DNA of 64,000 nucleotides from Plantactinospora sp039889035 (GTDB lineage: Bacteria > Actinomycetota > Actinomycetes > Mycobacteriales > Micromonosporaceae), in contig JBDQQY010000023.1 of the NCBI GenBank assembly GCA_039889035.1, positions 62,001-126,000 of the forward strand, given 5' to 3'. Every line of letters starts with the position of its first letter. Position 1 is the first letter of the stretch. The notes beneath the pieces were generated by a model that searched no databases, had not been told where the DNA came from, and saw nothing but the letters and a program-made list of their open reading frames with translations. The translations under genes and the position numbers were made by a program. Of this stretch, positions 43,199-52,237 are shown in pieces.

Positions 43199-45238
43199 TC
43201 AATCGATGAGTAGTACCTCGGCGAGATCTCGCAGCATCTCCTCGTCGGTGTCTACACCTCCGAACCGGCCACTCCGCCCGGGGCGGGCGAGTTCAGCGCG
43301 GATATGCGGCAATGCCGGTGCAGCGGCCGATCCCATCCGTTTCAGGCAGGCCGCGACATGGTTGCCCGTCGCTGAGTTCTTCCGCCATGTCTGAAGCAGG
43401 GTGCTCAGCACGACTGCGGTTTCCGGCTCACCATCGATGTCCCAGATCGCTGCGGCGGCGTGCACGCGGTTCCACTCGTAGCTGTCCGCCAACAGTTCGC
43501 GCAGGCGGGGAAGCGCAGCCGCGGCAGGCGGACCGATCTGGCCGAGCACCTCGGCCGCCTCCCGAAGCGCGAAGGTGTCGAGCAGCGCAAGAGCAAGCGG
43601 CAGGACCTCGTCGCGGTCGCCGCCGACCGCCCAGAGCGTGCTGACAGCCTCGGACCTGGTCCACGTATCGTCGACGGTCACCAACGACCTGATGACGGCG
43701 AGTGCGGGTGCCGCCGCCGGACCGAACGCCCGCAGCGCGGTCAGAGCGGCTTTCACCACGTCCCAGTTCTGCCGCTCGGCGGCGGCGGTGAGCTTCTCGG
43801 TGATTGTCGGCAGTGCGCTGGGGTCGCCGAGCTTGGCGAGAGCGGACAGGATGCCACGTGCGTTGGACGGCCACTCCTTGGACAGGTCGGCGCGGCTCAG
43901 CCGGTCACGCAGGCGGGGCACCAACCGGTCCGCGGCCTGCGGTAGCGCTCCCGCCACCTGGACGGCGAGCCAGGCGTCGACGTCGCTGTCCAGCGCCATC
44001 AGCAGGCTGGGAAGTGCCCGTACGTCCCCGAGCCGAGCCAAAGCCACGGCCGTCTTCTGGTGCACCCGGCGCAACTGCCGACGCGGAGTGGCCCACCCGT
44101 CCGGCCCATGGCCGCTGAGTAGGGCGGCCATGGTTTCCCGGGCTGGCTCTGCGATCGCGTAATGCTTGCCCAGCAGCGTTGCCGCTTCGGCAGCGACTTC
44201 CAGGTCGCTTCCGCCGAGTTGGGTGGCGACCAGCCGGATCAGGGCGCTGTGGTCACCACGCCAGGCTCCGACGAGGTCGCTCGCCATCCGGATCGCGTCC
44301 AGCCGGACGCCGGGATCAGGACTGTTCAGTTGCTCGACCAGCAGGTCGGTGCGCTGTGGCACCCGTGCATCCAGCAGTGCGTGCAGCGTTCGCAACAGAT
44401 CCGTGGTCAGTGCGTGCCGCCGGTTGACACGGTCCAGATCCTCGAACGCGGCGGCGACGAACGGCGGCACATCCTCGGCTGGCGGTGCGACGGGCGGCGG
44501 CTCTGGCAACGGCTGCTCCGGCGGTGCGGCGTCGGCGATCTCGCGCAACAGCCCGATTACCGCCGGTACGAGGTCGTCGCTGATCGCATCCGGAGCGCAC
44601 CGGGCCTGGTAGATCAACGCGGCGAGCCGGAACTCCGGTTCACCGGCCGGGTCCGCAGCCAGGCCGGCGAGCCACGCTCTCGCGGCCGGAATGATCACCG
44701 GAAGCCGCTGGGCCAACGTGACCGTCGTCTGCGTCACCAGAAGGCGTTCGAGCAAGCAGAACTCCAACGACGACCTGTCTTGAAGCAGGTCGAAAGCCCG
44801 GCTGGCATCGTCGAGGAACAGGCCAAGGGCGGGAATGGCAGCCTGGCGCACTCGGCAGGCGGCATCCCCCGCAAGGTCAACGAACGCCTCTGCATGTGCC
44901 CGCAGGAACGCCGCAGCGCCTGCGAAGTCCGCGTCGACGTAGTCGGTCTCGCATCGCTCGACCGCCTCCTCGCCGATGCTGACCAGCAGCGCGACGATCC
45001 TCTCACGCTCTGGTGTGGCCGGATCACCAGCAAGCTCAAGCAGGAACGGCAGGCTCGCCGTGGTGCTGGGGTAGACGTCACCCTGGTGGTGAACCTTGCC
45101 GTAGAAATCGCTGAGTGCCAGGCCCCGTTCCTTGTCATCCGGAGAGCGCAGTGCTTCCAGAAGCGCCGGCACCTCTTCGGCCGAACCGTAGGCATGATGC
45201 ATCGAGGCCCAGTCGACATCGCGAATTCCGCTGAACAT
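43199..45238 (-). CDS. HEAT-repeat protein
   Basis: I chose ATG 45238 (MFSGIRDVDWASMHHAYG), the usual N terminus of this family; an in-frame ATG at 45268 adds ten residues. The roughly 679-residue protein consists of HEAT/PBS-lyase-like alpha repeats, e.g. AAFLRAHAEAFVDLAGDAAC, LARLGDVRALPSLLMALDSD, LAKLGDPSALPTITEKLTAA and ALRAFGPAAAPALAVIRSLV, with a Pro-rich break near residue 245. It has no enzymatic motif, signal or membrane helix. Such solenoids serve as binding scaffolds; partners are unknown. Confidence 0.85.
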   Translation of the reverse strand: MFSGIRDVDWASMHHAYGSAEEVPALLEALRSPDDKERGLALSDFYGKVHHQGDVYPSTTASLPFLLELAGDPATPERERIVALLVSIGEEAVERCETDYVDADFAGAAAFLRAHAEAFVDLAGDAACRVRQAAIPALGLFLDDASRAFDLLQDRSSLEFCLLERLLVTQTTVTLAQRLPVIIPAARAWLAGLAADPAGEPEFRLAALIYQARCAPDAISDDLVPAVIGLLREIADAAPPEQPLPEPPPVAPPAEDVPPFVAAAFEDLDRVNRRHALTTDLLRTLHALLDARVPQRTDLLVEQLNSPDPGVRLDAIRMASDLVGAWRGDHSALIRLVATQLGGSDLEVAAEAATLLGKHYAIAEPARETMAALLSGHGPDGWATPRRQLRRVHQKTAVALARLGDVRALPSLLMALDSDVDAWLAVQVAGALPQAADRLVPRLRDRLSRADLSKEWPSNARGILSALAKLGDPSALPTITEKLTAAAERQNWDVVKAALTALRAFGPAAAPALAVIRSLVTVDDTWTRSEAVSTLWAVGGDRDEVLPLALALLDTFALREAAEVLGQIGPPAAAALPRLRELLADSYEWNRVHAAAAIWDIDGEPETAVVLSTLLQTWRKNSATGNHVAACLKRMGSAAAPALPHIRAELARPGRSGRFGGVDTDEEMLRDLAEVLLID

Positions 45239-45625
45239 GCGCGGCACTATGCCCGGACCCACCGACATTTACGGCGAGCCGGCCACCGCCGAAGCTGCCC
45301 AGCGACGCACTCTCAGCAGCGTAAGGCGTGCGGGTCAAGGGTTGGTCGGGTTCCGCGTCGCTGGGTTCAGGCGGCCAGCGGCATCTCCGTGGTCCGGGTG
45401 CCGGTACGGCGATGGCTTCCTACGCCCTGCATCGACCCGCAGAACGTCTTTCTATGCCGCCGACCGGGCGCACCAGCGCCACCGCTCCGTCACGCTTCGT
45501 AAGCCGTCGTACAACTTGTCGGATGCACGCCCGTGCCGATGACCGGATACGTGATCTTGGTCGAGTGGCCCGGTCGATCTAGCCCGGGCCGTCTCCCGGG
45601 ATTGTCAGGCGACCTGACTAGGGGC

Positions 45626-45656
45626 TTGTATCTCAAGCCGCTTGAGATCGCATAGT
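45626..45656 (+). promoter_or_regulatory. MerR-type promoter/operator
   Basis: TTGTAT and CATAGT are separated by 19 bp, the over-long spacer typical of MerR-activated promoters. The spacer holds a perfect palindrome, ATCTCAAG-ccg-CTTGAGAT (45630-45648). Transcription would begin within about 10 bp of the merR start codon, so the message may be leaderless. Autoregulation is inferred. Confidence 0.7.
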
Positions 45657-45663
45657 GGGCGTC

Positions 45664-46659
45664 GTGGACATGAACGAGCTGCACGCCATCGGGGATGTCG
45701 CCCGGCGGACCGGCCTGAGCGTCAGCGCCGTCCGGTACTACGCGGACGCCGGTGTCGTCACGCCGGCCGCCTGCACCCCGGCCGGCCACCGCCTGTACGA
45801 CGTATCGGCCATCGCCCGGCTGGAACTGGTCCGGACGCTACGGGAACTCGACGCCGGACTGGACGAGATCCGGCGGATGCTGGCCGGCGAGACGACGCTG
45901 CGCGAGCTGGCCGCCACTCACCTGGCCCTGCTGGCACGGCAGGAGGCACGGCTGCGCAGCCGTCGCGCGGTGCTGTCGGCCATCCTTCGGCTGGACTCCA
46001 CGGCCGAGCAGGTCACGCTGATGCACAAGCTGGCCGGCATGCCGGACGAGGAGCGCGACCGGCTGATCGACGAGTTCTGGACCGAGGTCTCCACCGGCTG
46101 GGAGCCGCCGGAGCGGATGGTCCAGTGGTGGCGGGCGGCCCGGCCGGAACTGCCCGAACATCCCACCGCGGCCCAGCTGGAGGCGTGGATCGAGCTGGCC
46201 GAGCTGGTCCGGGACACCGAGGTCCGGCAGGCCGTGCGCCGTGAGCTGTACGAGGTGTGCACCACCGGGGCCGGACCGCTGATGACCTCGTCGCCGATGC
46301 TGGACGCCCTGGAGGCGGGCGCGCCGATCGGCCAGGCGGTGATGGACGCGGCGCGGGAGCGGGTGCCGCCGGACTCGCCGCGGGGGCGGGAGATCGCCGA
46401 CCGGTGGATCGGGTGGCTGACCGGCATCTTCGCGACATCGGACAGCCCCGGGATGCCGGACACGCCCGAGTTCCGGATCCAGGCGGCCGACCACATGCTG
46501 GCGGGCGCGGAGTGGGACCGCACGCCGCCGCAGCCGGAGGGACCGTTCGACCGGTACATGGCGCTGGTCACCGCCGTGAACAACGCGCCGCCGGAGCGGT
46601 TCCCGTTCGAGTGGCTGGCCACGGCACTACGCGCGTCCGCCCTACCACCTCCCGATTAG
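45664..46659 (+). CDS. MerR-family transcriptional regulator
   Basis: GTG 45664 (or ATG 45670) fits the promoter position; a GTG at 45655 would lie inside the -10 element. The roughly 331-residue protein has an N-terminal MerR HTH (AIGDVARRTGLSVSAVRYYA, VTPAACTPAGHRLYDVSAIA), a long dimerisation helix (LVRTLRELDAGLDEIRRMLA) and an unusually large C-terminal effector domain rich in Trp and acidic residues. The size resembles MerR proteins fused to TipAS-like or helical sensing domains, but I do not recognise the domain. No obvious target gene follows. Confidence 0.88.
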   Translation: MDMNELHAIGDVARRTGLSVSAVRYYADAGVVTPAACTPAGHRLYDVSAIARLELVRTLRELDAGLDEIRRMLAGETTLRELAATHLALLARQEARLRSRRAVLSAILRLDSTAEQVTLMHKLAGMPDEERDRLIDEFWTEVSTGWEPPERMVQWWRAARPELPEHPTAAQLEAWIELAELVRDTEVRQAVRRELYEVCTTGAGPLMTSSPMLDALEAGAPIGQAVMDAARERVPPDSPRGREIADRWIGWLTGIFATSDSPGMPDTPEFRIQAADHMLAGAEWDRTPPQPEGPFDRYMALVTAVNNAPPERFPFEWLATALRASALPPPD

Positions 46660-47217
46660 CGATACGCGGCTCGGCCGGCTGGCCTACGGACACGCCCCAC
46701 CGCAGGTCGATTCACACATTCTGGCTGTTCGCCCCGCCCGGCACCGACACCGCTCCCAATGACGTGGTCTACACCCCGCCGGCCATCACGGACGCGAGCC
46801 TGCGCCGCCGGGCCGTCGCCGCGCTCCGCCGCCTGCCCCAGGGACACGCCAGAATGCCACTCGGTCTGTACCTTGCCGCCCACACGCCGCAAGCTGCCCT
46901 ACGCACGAAGTGAACGGCGCGGCAGCGCCGAGAAGATCGCCGCGCTTCAGCTTGCCGCCCGGGACGCGCAGGATGTACACGTGGTGAAGCGGCTCGGCTG
47001 GTCAAGGCGGCATCTGCGGCGTCGGATCCTGGAGCACCGCGTGGCGTAAGTAACCGACTCCGGTCGATGCTGTAGGGATCTTGAAGGCCCGGATCTCACG
47101 GTGGGGCCTGGCTCTCCGATCGTCCGTCCGCCCCACACGTTGCACGTAACTCTCTGATCCTTGCACGATCCTTTCGCGGCCAGGCAGCTCGCGCGGCTTC
47201 TGTGCTGCACTGGTGAC
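46660..47217. other. no supported gene
   Basis: This is 558 bp between merR and an AraC gene. One plus-strand frame contains DVVYTPPAITDASLRRRAVA and another SAEKIAALQLAARDAQDVHV, both protein-like but without starts or complete domains. They may be pieces of a decayed gene I do not recognise. Confidence 0.4.
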
Positions 47218-48123
47218 ATGTCCGCAGACGAGCTTGTTGAACTGCTGCAACGTCATGCGCGTCCCGATTTGACCACCGCCATCGAGGGTGTCCGGATCTG
47301 CGCGGCCGACCATACCGTTTCGCCGGGCTCCTCGATGTCCGGCATGGTGCTGGCGGTCGTCGCTCGGGGCTCGAAGCGTCTGGCAGTGGGGAACCACGTC
47401 TACGAGTACGGCGTCGGTCAGTACCTCGTCGCCTCGGTCGATCTCCCCGTGACGGGCCAGTTCGTCGATGCCGTTCCGGGTCGCCCTGCACTCGGTTTCG
47501 GGATGACTCTGGAACCCGCCGCCATCGCGGACCTGCTGTTGCAGGCCGGGCCGGGAGATTTACCGAAGTCTCCTGGCGGCGTACGGCCGGGAGTCGCGGT
47601 CACCGACGCCCCGGACGAATTGCTCGACGCGATCGTGCGGCTACTGCGTCTGCTCGACCGGCCAGGGGACCGGAGAATACTGGTCCCAATGGTCAAACGC
47701 GAGATCCTCTGGCGGTTGATGACCGGGGAGCAAGGTGACATCGTCCGTCAGCTCGGCCTGGCTGATAGCAGCCTGGCGCATATCAGACGTGCCGTGCAGT
47801 GGATCCGAGAAAACTACAACCGGCCGTTTCGGGTCGAGGAAGTAGCACGACTTTCGGGGATGAGCGAACCCGCGTTCCACAAGAACTTTCAGGCGGTGAC
47901 GGGGATGGCTCCTATCCAGTTTCAGAAGAACCTCCGGCTGCAGGCGGCGAGGTTGCTGCTGGCGAGTCGTCCGCATGACGTCACCGGTGTCGGCCAACGT
48001 GTCGGATACGGCAATCCGTCCCAGTTCAGCCGGGAGTACCGGCGCCAGTTCGGTGCTCCGCCCAGCGTTGACGCGGCGCGTATGCGGGGTGGAGCCGCCC
48101 CCGCCCCTGCGGCGCTGCCCTAA
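47218..48123 (+). CDS. AraC-family regulator (AraC_N/cupin_6 type)
   Basis: A 301-residue protein. The N-terminal AraC_N domain shows LAVGNHVYEYGVGQYLVASV and DLPVTGQFVDA, and the C-terminal double HTH shows FRVEEVARLSGMSEPAFHKN, FQAVTGMAPIQFQKNLRLQA and GYGNPSQFSREYRRQFG. This N-terminal type is common in regulators of aldehyde or alcohol dehydrogenases and quinone-reductase genes. It lies upstream of an F420-type reductase and a (broken) aldehyde dehydrogenase on the same strand, plausible targets. Confidence 0.92.
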   Translation: MSADELVELLQRHARPDLTTAIEGVRICAADHTVSPGSSMSGMVLAVVARGSKRLAVGNHVYEYGVGQYLVASVDLPVTGQFVDAVPGRPALGFGMTLEPAAIADLLLQAGPGDLPKSPGGVRPGVAVTDAPDELLDAIVRLLRLLDRPGDRRILVPMVKREILWRLMTGEQGDIVRQLGLADSSLAHIRRAVQWIRENYNRPFRVEEVARLSGMSEPAFHKNFQAVTGMAPIQFQKNLRLQAARLLLASRPHDVTGVGQRVGYGNPSQFSREYRRQFGAPPSVDAARMRGGAAPAPAALP

Positions 48124-48255
48124 CGGTCGGTTGGGCGAAGGGGATTGTGCAACCACGCGAGGCAATCGCGCTAGCCCCGTTGTCTCGGCGTTGCTTGTAT
48201 TGGGGATACCGGAACGCACCACGGATTCCGGGGTATCACGGAGAAGGAGACAGGT

Positions 48256-48378
48256 ATGACGGTCGCTAACCGCTCGCCGGACGCTCGCCGAACGCCTCAA
48301 GGGGAGAATATGAAGTACCGCAAGTTGCGGCGGCCTGGAGTCAAGGGCGGCCACGTACCTCTCGACGACGAGCGGTAG
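48256..48378 (+). CDS. small basic peptide, unrecognised
   Basis: ATG 48256 follows GGAGACAGG. It would encode 40 residues (MTVANRSPDARRTPQGENMK and a basic tail with KYRKLRRPGVKGGHVPLDD). An internal ATG at 48310 also has a site (GGGGAGAAT) and would give 22 residues. The gene ends 8 bp before the F420-type reductase start, so it may be a translated leader coupling the two. Family unknown. Confidence 0.4.
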   Translation: MTVANRSPDARRTPQGENMKYRKLRRPGVKGGHVPLDDER

Positions 48379-48386
48379 AGCCGACT

Positions 48387-48851
48387 GTGGCCGTGGACAA
48401 CGCCGTTATCCGCGCCCTCGCCGTCGGGCCGCACTCTTCCCGGGACGAGCTCACGATCGAAATCACGACATTGGGCCGACGCAGCGGCATTCCCCGCCGC
48501 AACGAGATTTGGTTGCACCGCGTCGACGGGCGCTGGTACCTGACCGGCATGCCTGTTCCCCGTAGTTGGTACGCGAACCTGCGCGCCAACCCGCGGTTCA
48601 TGGTTCATCTGAAGCACGGAGTCACGGCCGACCTGCCCGCCACCGCGGTGCCGGTCGACGAGCAGACACGGCGGCGGGTAATCACCGCGGTACTCGACCT
48701 GCAGAACCGGGCCGACGTCGCGGCGCGGGTCGGTCAGCGCCAGACCTTCGACGTGTGGTTCGCGCGCAGCCCGCTGGTTGAGATCGTGTTCGATGACGAG
48801 CAGTTGCGGGCAGCGTCCTCGGCGCGGTCCGAACAGCTCGAATCTCGGTAA
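48387..48851 (+). CDS. F420-dependent (Ddn-type) nitroreductase-family protein
   Basis: A GTG start at 48387; 154 residues. LTIEITTLGRRSGIPRRNEI and WYLTGMPVPRSWYANLRANP with RFMVHLKHGVTADLPATAVP are hallmarks of the split-barrel, deazaflavin (F420)-dependent oxidoreductases of the Ddn group. Members reduce quinones or nitro compounds with F420H2. Part of this gene is repeated as a decayed fragment at 50433-50520, beyond the aldehyde dehydrogenase pseudogene. Confidence 0.88.
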   Translation: MAVDNAVIRALAVGPHSSRDELTIEITTLGRRSGIPRRNEIWLHRVDGRWYLTGMPVPRSWYANLRANPRFMVHLKHGVTADLPATAVPVDEQTRRRVITAVLDLQNRADVAARVGQRQTFDVWFARSPLVEIVFDDEQLRAASSARSEQLESR

Positions 48852-48996
48852 TCGGCGCGCCGCGCGTAGCTTCCCCTCTACGCCGGCTGGAAATCTTGAC
48901 GCCCGCCCCAGTGAGCATTGTGGCCCGCCGATCGCACAACCGCCGGCCCAACCCGGTGGGTTCGGCGGGGAACAATAACCAAGGAGATCAATTACT

Positions 48997-50420
48997 ATGC
49001 AACAAAACATGATCAATAAGATCTACATCGACGGTGAGTTCGTCACCCCGCACGGCACGGAACTCTTCGACCTGCACAACCCCGCCACCGGGCAGGTGAT
49101 CGGACAGGTTCAGCTTGCTGACGAGGTGGACGCCGAGGCCGCTATCGCCGCCGCGAAGCGTGCGTTGCCGGCGTGGTCGGCGACCTCGCGAGAAGAGCGG
49201 ATCGACGCGCTGCGCCGACTTCATGACGCGGTCGACGCGCGACTGGAGGACATCCGGGAAGCCGTCGTGGTGGAGTACGGCGGGCCGGTGCGGAACTCGT
49301 ACCTGGTCGATTCCATCGTCGGCCAGGTCACCGAAATGATCAAGACATTGGAAAACTTCGAGTTCACCCGACAGGTCGGCAACGCCGTCGTGGAGATGAC
49401 GCCGATCGGCGTAACCGGTCTGATCACGCCTTGGAACTCCGACGCATTCTTCATCTCCGACAAGCTCGCGACCGCGCTGGCCTGGCCGCCGGCTGCACCG
49501 CCGTCATCAAGCCGAGCGAGATGAGCGCGACCCAGACCCAGGTCCTGACCGAGGCACTACACGCTGCCGGACTGCCCAAGGGGGTCTTCAACATCGTCAC
49601 CGGCCGTGGCGACGTCGTCGGGACCACCATCAACCGTCACCCCGACATCGCCAAAATCTCCTTCACCGGCTCTACCGAGGTCGGCAAGATCATCATGCGC
49701 GAGGCGTCCGACACGTTGAAGCGCCTGACGCTCGAACTCGGTGGCAAGTCCCCGTCCATCATCCTCGACGACGCCGACCTCGAGGAGGCCGTGACCGGCG
49801 CGCTCGGGGCCGGATTCGTCAACAACGGGCAGGCGTGCGTCGCCGGCACCCGCATTCTCGTCCAGGAGAACCAACTCGACGACGTCCTCGCGCTCATGAC
49901 GAAGAAGGTGGTGACCGATTACCCCGTCGGCGACCCGCGCGACCCGGCGACCGGCATCGGCCCGATGGTGAGCCAGCGGCAGTGGGAACGCGTCCAGTCC
50001 TACATCCACCGCGGTATCGAGGAGGGCGCCCGGATCGTCGTCGGCGGCCCTGACCGCCCCGAAGGACTCCCCGATGGATACTACGTGCGACCGACGGTGT
50101 TCGCCGGCGTCACCAACGACATGACGATCGCCCGGGAGGAAATCTTCGGGCCGGTCCTGTCGGTCATCACCTACCGCGACGAGGACCACGCCGTCGAAAT
50201 CGCTAACGACACCACCTACGGCCTGCACGCCTACGTGTTCTCCAGCCACCCCGCGCGAGCACGCCGCATCGCGTCCCGCCTGGAGGCGGGCCGGGTGTCC
50301 GTCAACGGCGGCTTCGAACAACAGTCCCCGTTCGGAGGGTTCAAGCAGTCAGGCCTCGGCCGGGAATACGGCAGCTTCGGTCTTGAAGGCTTCCTGGAGC
50401 CCCGGTCTGTAATGCTGTGA
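48997..50420 (+). pseudogene. aldehyde dehydrogenase, frameshifted by a 5-bp tandem duplication
   Basis: ATG 48997 follows AGGAGA. The first 160 residues (KIYIDGEFVTPHGTELFDLH, GVTGLITPWNSDAFF) and the rest in another frame (GCTAVIKPSE, FTGSTEVGKIIM, ELGGKSPSIILDDADLEEA, GFVNNGQACVAGTR with the catalytic Cys, EEIFGPVLSVITY) together make a complete NAD(P)-aldehyde dehydrogenase of about 470 residues. At 49477-49486 CTGGC occurs twice in tandem; removing one copy restores KLATALAAGCTAV exactly. As written, translation ends near 49524, before the active-site Cys. Neighbours are an F420-type reductase and its decayed copy. Confidence 0.9.
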
Positions 50421-50432
50421 CAGGCACGGCCG

Positions 50433-50520
50433 GACCCCGCAGCTGGTACGTGTGAGCCTGCATCCGCAGCTCGTGGCGCATCTCCAGCACGGGGTCACGG
50501 CCGACCCGCCCGCGTCAGCA
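50433..50520 (+). pseudogene. decayed second copy of the Ddn-type reductase fragment
   Basis: The DNA CCCCGCAGCTGGTACG... through CACGGGGTCACGGCCGAC aligns with 48563-48650 in the intact gene. The alignment has substitutions, a small internal deletion and a stop, and corresponds to PRSWY...VAHLQHGVTADPPA. Only about 30 codons survive. The fragment lies 12 bp after the aldehyde dehydrogenase pseudogene. Confidence 0.7.
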
Positions 50521-50585
50521 ACATCGTTGAGTGAGTTGGCGTAGGAGAGACGGCCAGCCGGGCGTGGCATGTGTGGTCCTACAGT

Positions 50586-50669
50586 GAACCTTTCCGACCT
50601 GAACCGCACGGCGCTCACACACCGCGTCCGACCTCGCGCTCCGGCGTACCGCAAGGGGAGGTTGAAAAA
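50586..50669. repeat. 85-bp dispersed repeat, copy B
   Basis: GAACCTTTCCGACCTGAACC through CGCAAGGGGAGGTTGAAAAA matches copy A (43046-43130) with about 85 percent identity, one base shorter. Its GGGGAGG end serves as a ribosome-binding site for the 49-residue frame that follows. The pair brackets 7.5 kb containing the HEAT, MerR, AraC and aldehyde dehydrogenase genes. Confidence 0.8.
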
Positions 50670-50819
50670 GTGGCGAACCTAGTCCTCTTCCGGTACGACC
50701 CCGACCGCGGATGGCGTAAGTACGGCGAGGGCAGCGCGTTCGACTGCGCAGACCTGGGCATCAAAAGGACGTCTGGCGAACAGCCTCCCTTCTGCACATA
50801 CCACCGGCCGAGTCGGTAG
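50670..50819 (+). CDS. 49-residue small protein after repeat B
   Basis: The GTG start is nine bases after GGGGAGG. The product (VANLVLFRYDPDRGWRKYGE, then GSAFDCADLGIKRTSGEQPP and FCTYHRPSR) has two Cys and a balanced, protein-like composition. No family is recognised. It may be the tail of an older gene brought in with the repeat. Confidence 0.35.
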   Translation: MANLVLFRYDPDRGWRKYGEGSAFDCADLGIKRTSGEQPPFCTYHRPSR

Positions 50820-51087
50820 CAGGATCAACCATATGGGCCCTTTCGTCGCCGCCGGCGAACGTCTCGACCCATCGATGGCAGTACCCGCGACCATCGAGCG
50901 GCTGCCCGCGACGGCTCGGACGGTCGCGCTACCAACCGTCGATATTTCCCGCCGGCTATCGGACGCGGTCGTCGTGCTGCCTGGTGGCGAGCCCCACCCG
51001 GCTGTCGCCCTGCCCCGTGTCGCGCTCCGCAACGTCGCTCCGGCTGGCCGCGCCCGATCGGCCGACCGGTCGGTCGGTCGGTCGGTC

Positions 51088-51822
51088 TCAGTCGAGCACC
51101 GTGTCCGTCACCGGCGGCCAGTGACCGTCGGGATAGTCCGAATTGTTGTTGATCAGCCGCACGAGGGTGTTGTTGGCGCTCGCCGCATCCCCGGTCAGTA
51201 TCAGGGCACCCGCCGCGACGGCGGCGACCGCCGTCGCCACGGCGACTCCCGCAGTCACCGGAGCCGCCGGTAACCCGACGATCGTGCCGGTCGCGACCAG
51301 CGCGCCGAGGATGCCGCCGAGCAGTGCGGCGAGCGCGAGGGCGAGTGTCGTCCAGTACGCGATAATGCCCCTTGCCAGTTCGGAGAGCGCACCACTCACC
51401 CCGTCGGCGAAGGTGTTGTTGATTCCGCCCAACGCCGGCGGCATCAGTTCCAGTCGCTGGGCGTACGCCGTGGCGGCCGTGCCCTGCCAGGTCCCGTTCT
51501 CGGCCTGCATCCGGGCGGCGCTGGCGGTGCCGGCGAGCCCGCCGACCGGGCCGCCGATCTGGGAGCTCCAGGCGTCCGCCGTGTCCCACAACTTCCACGG
51601 GGCACCCCAGTAGGTGACCGCGTCGCGCAGCGCTTCCCAGAGGCCGTTCAGCTCCGCGACGAAGCTGTCCCAGGCGGCGAGCGTCTGTTGCCGGGTCCCC
51701 TCCGGCAGTTGGCCGCTCAACCGGACGACGTTGCCGTGCATCTCGGCCGTCTTGGCGTTGATCTGGTCGACCAGCCCGGTTATCTCGTCGATCGTCGCGG
51801 CGTCCTCGGCCGTGCTGCTCAT
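51088..51822 (-). CDS. WXG100-like protein with membrane region
   Basis: The ATG at 51822 has GGAGGAAA upstream. The 244-residue protein has a helical N-terminal region (TGLVDQINAKTAEMHGNVVR) with a WYG-like WGAPWKLWDTADAW segment and a helical pair around MQAENGTWQGTAATAYAQRL (W-x-G motif). Two or three hydrophobic helices follow (LALALAALLGGILGALVATG, VTAGVAVATAVAAVAAGALI). This resembles type VII secretion (ESX) substrates or their carriers. It is the last gene of a three-gene minus-strand operon. Confidence 0.7.
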   Translation of the reverse strand: MSSTAEDAATIDEITGLVDQINAKTAEMHGNVVRLSGQLPEGTRQQTLAAWDSFVAELNGLWEALRDAVTYWGAPWKLWDTADAWSSQIGGPVGGLAGTASAARMQAENGTWQGTAATAYAQRLELMPPALGGINNTFADGVSGALSELARGIIAYWTTLALALAALLGGILGALVATGTIVGLPAAPVTAGVAVATAVAAVAAGALILTGDAASANNTLVRLINNNSDYPDGHWPPVTDTVLD

Positions 51823-51862
51823 CGGGTTTCCTCCGCTCCGGCCGGCCGTCCTGACGTACACC

Positions 51863-52186
51863 TCACTGCACCGGCTCCCACAGGTTGTCGTAGATGGCCG
51901 CGGCCTCCGTGTCGGACCGCTCGTAGTTGTATGCGACCACGTCGAGGGTGTGCGCCAGTCCGTCGAATGCCCAGGTAGCCTCGTTGAGCAGCCGTTCGAC
52001 CTTCAGCCGCAGCGTGTCGTAGTTGGCAAGCAACTCGCCCTCGGCTGCCCAGGACATCTCGGCGATGGTCAGCGTCAGCCCCGGCATGGCCTCGGCCGCG
52101 GTCCTCGTCACCTCGGCGTTCTCCCGCCAGAGTCCGGCGTCGTGCCTGAGGGCCTGAAGGGCCACGTCCAGTTGATCGCCCGGCAT
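51863..52186 (-). CDS. small helical ESX/WXG100-type protein
   Basis: A 107-residue all-helical protein (LDVALQALRHDAGLWRENAE, AEGELLANYDTLRLKVERLL, YNYERSDTEAAAIYDNLW). Its length and amphipathic helices, with a terminal Y-x-x-x-D/E-like motif (YERSDTEA), are as expected for WXG100/ESX-type partners or DUF3349-like proteins. It has no signal peptide. It lies 40 bp upstream of the WXG100-like gene and 51 bp downstream of the YbaB-like gene. Secretion through a type VII system is inferred; no EccC is in the window. Confidence 0.65.
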   Translation of the reverse strand: MPGDQLDVALQALRHDAGLWRENAEVTRTAAEAMPGLTLTIAEMSWAAEGELLANYDTLRLKVERLLNEATWAFDGLAHTLDVVAYNYERSDTEAAAIYDNLWEPVQ

Positions 52187-52237
52187 TCGTCCTCCGTCTC
52201 GTCGTTGATCACGGTCCGTTCTGTGCGGGGTGCGGGG

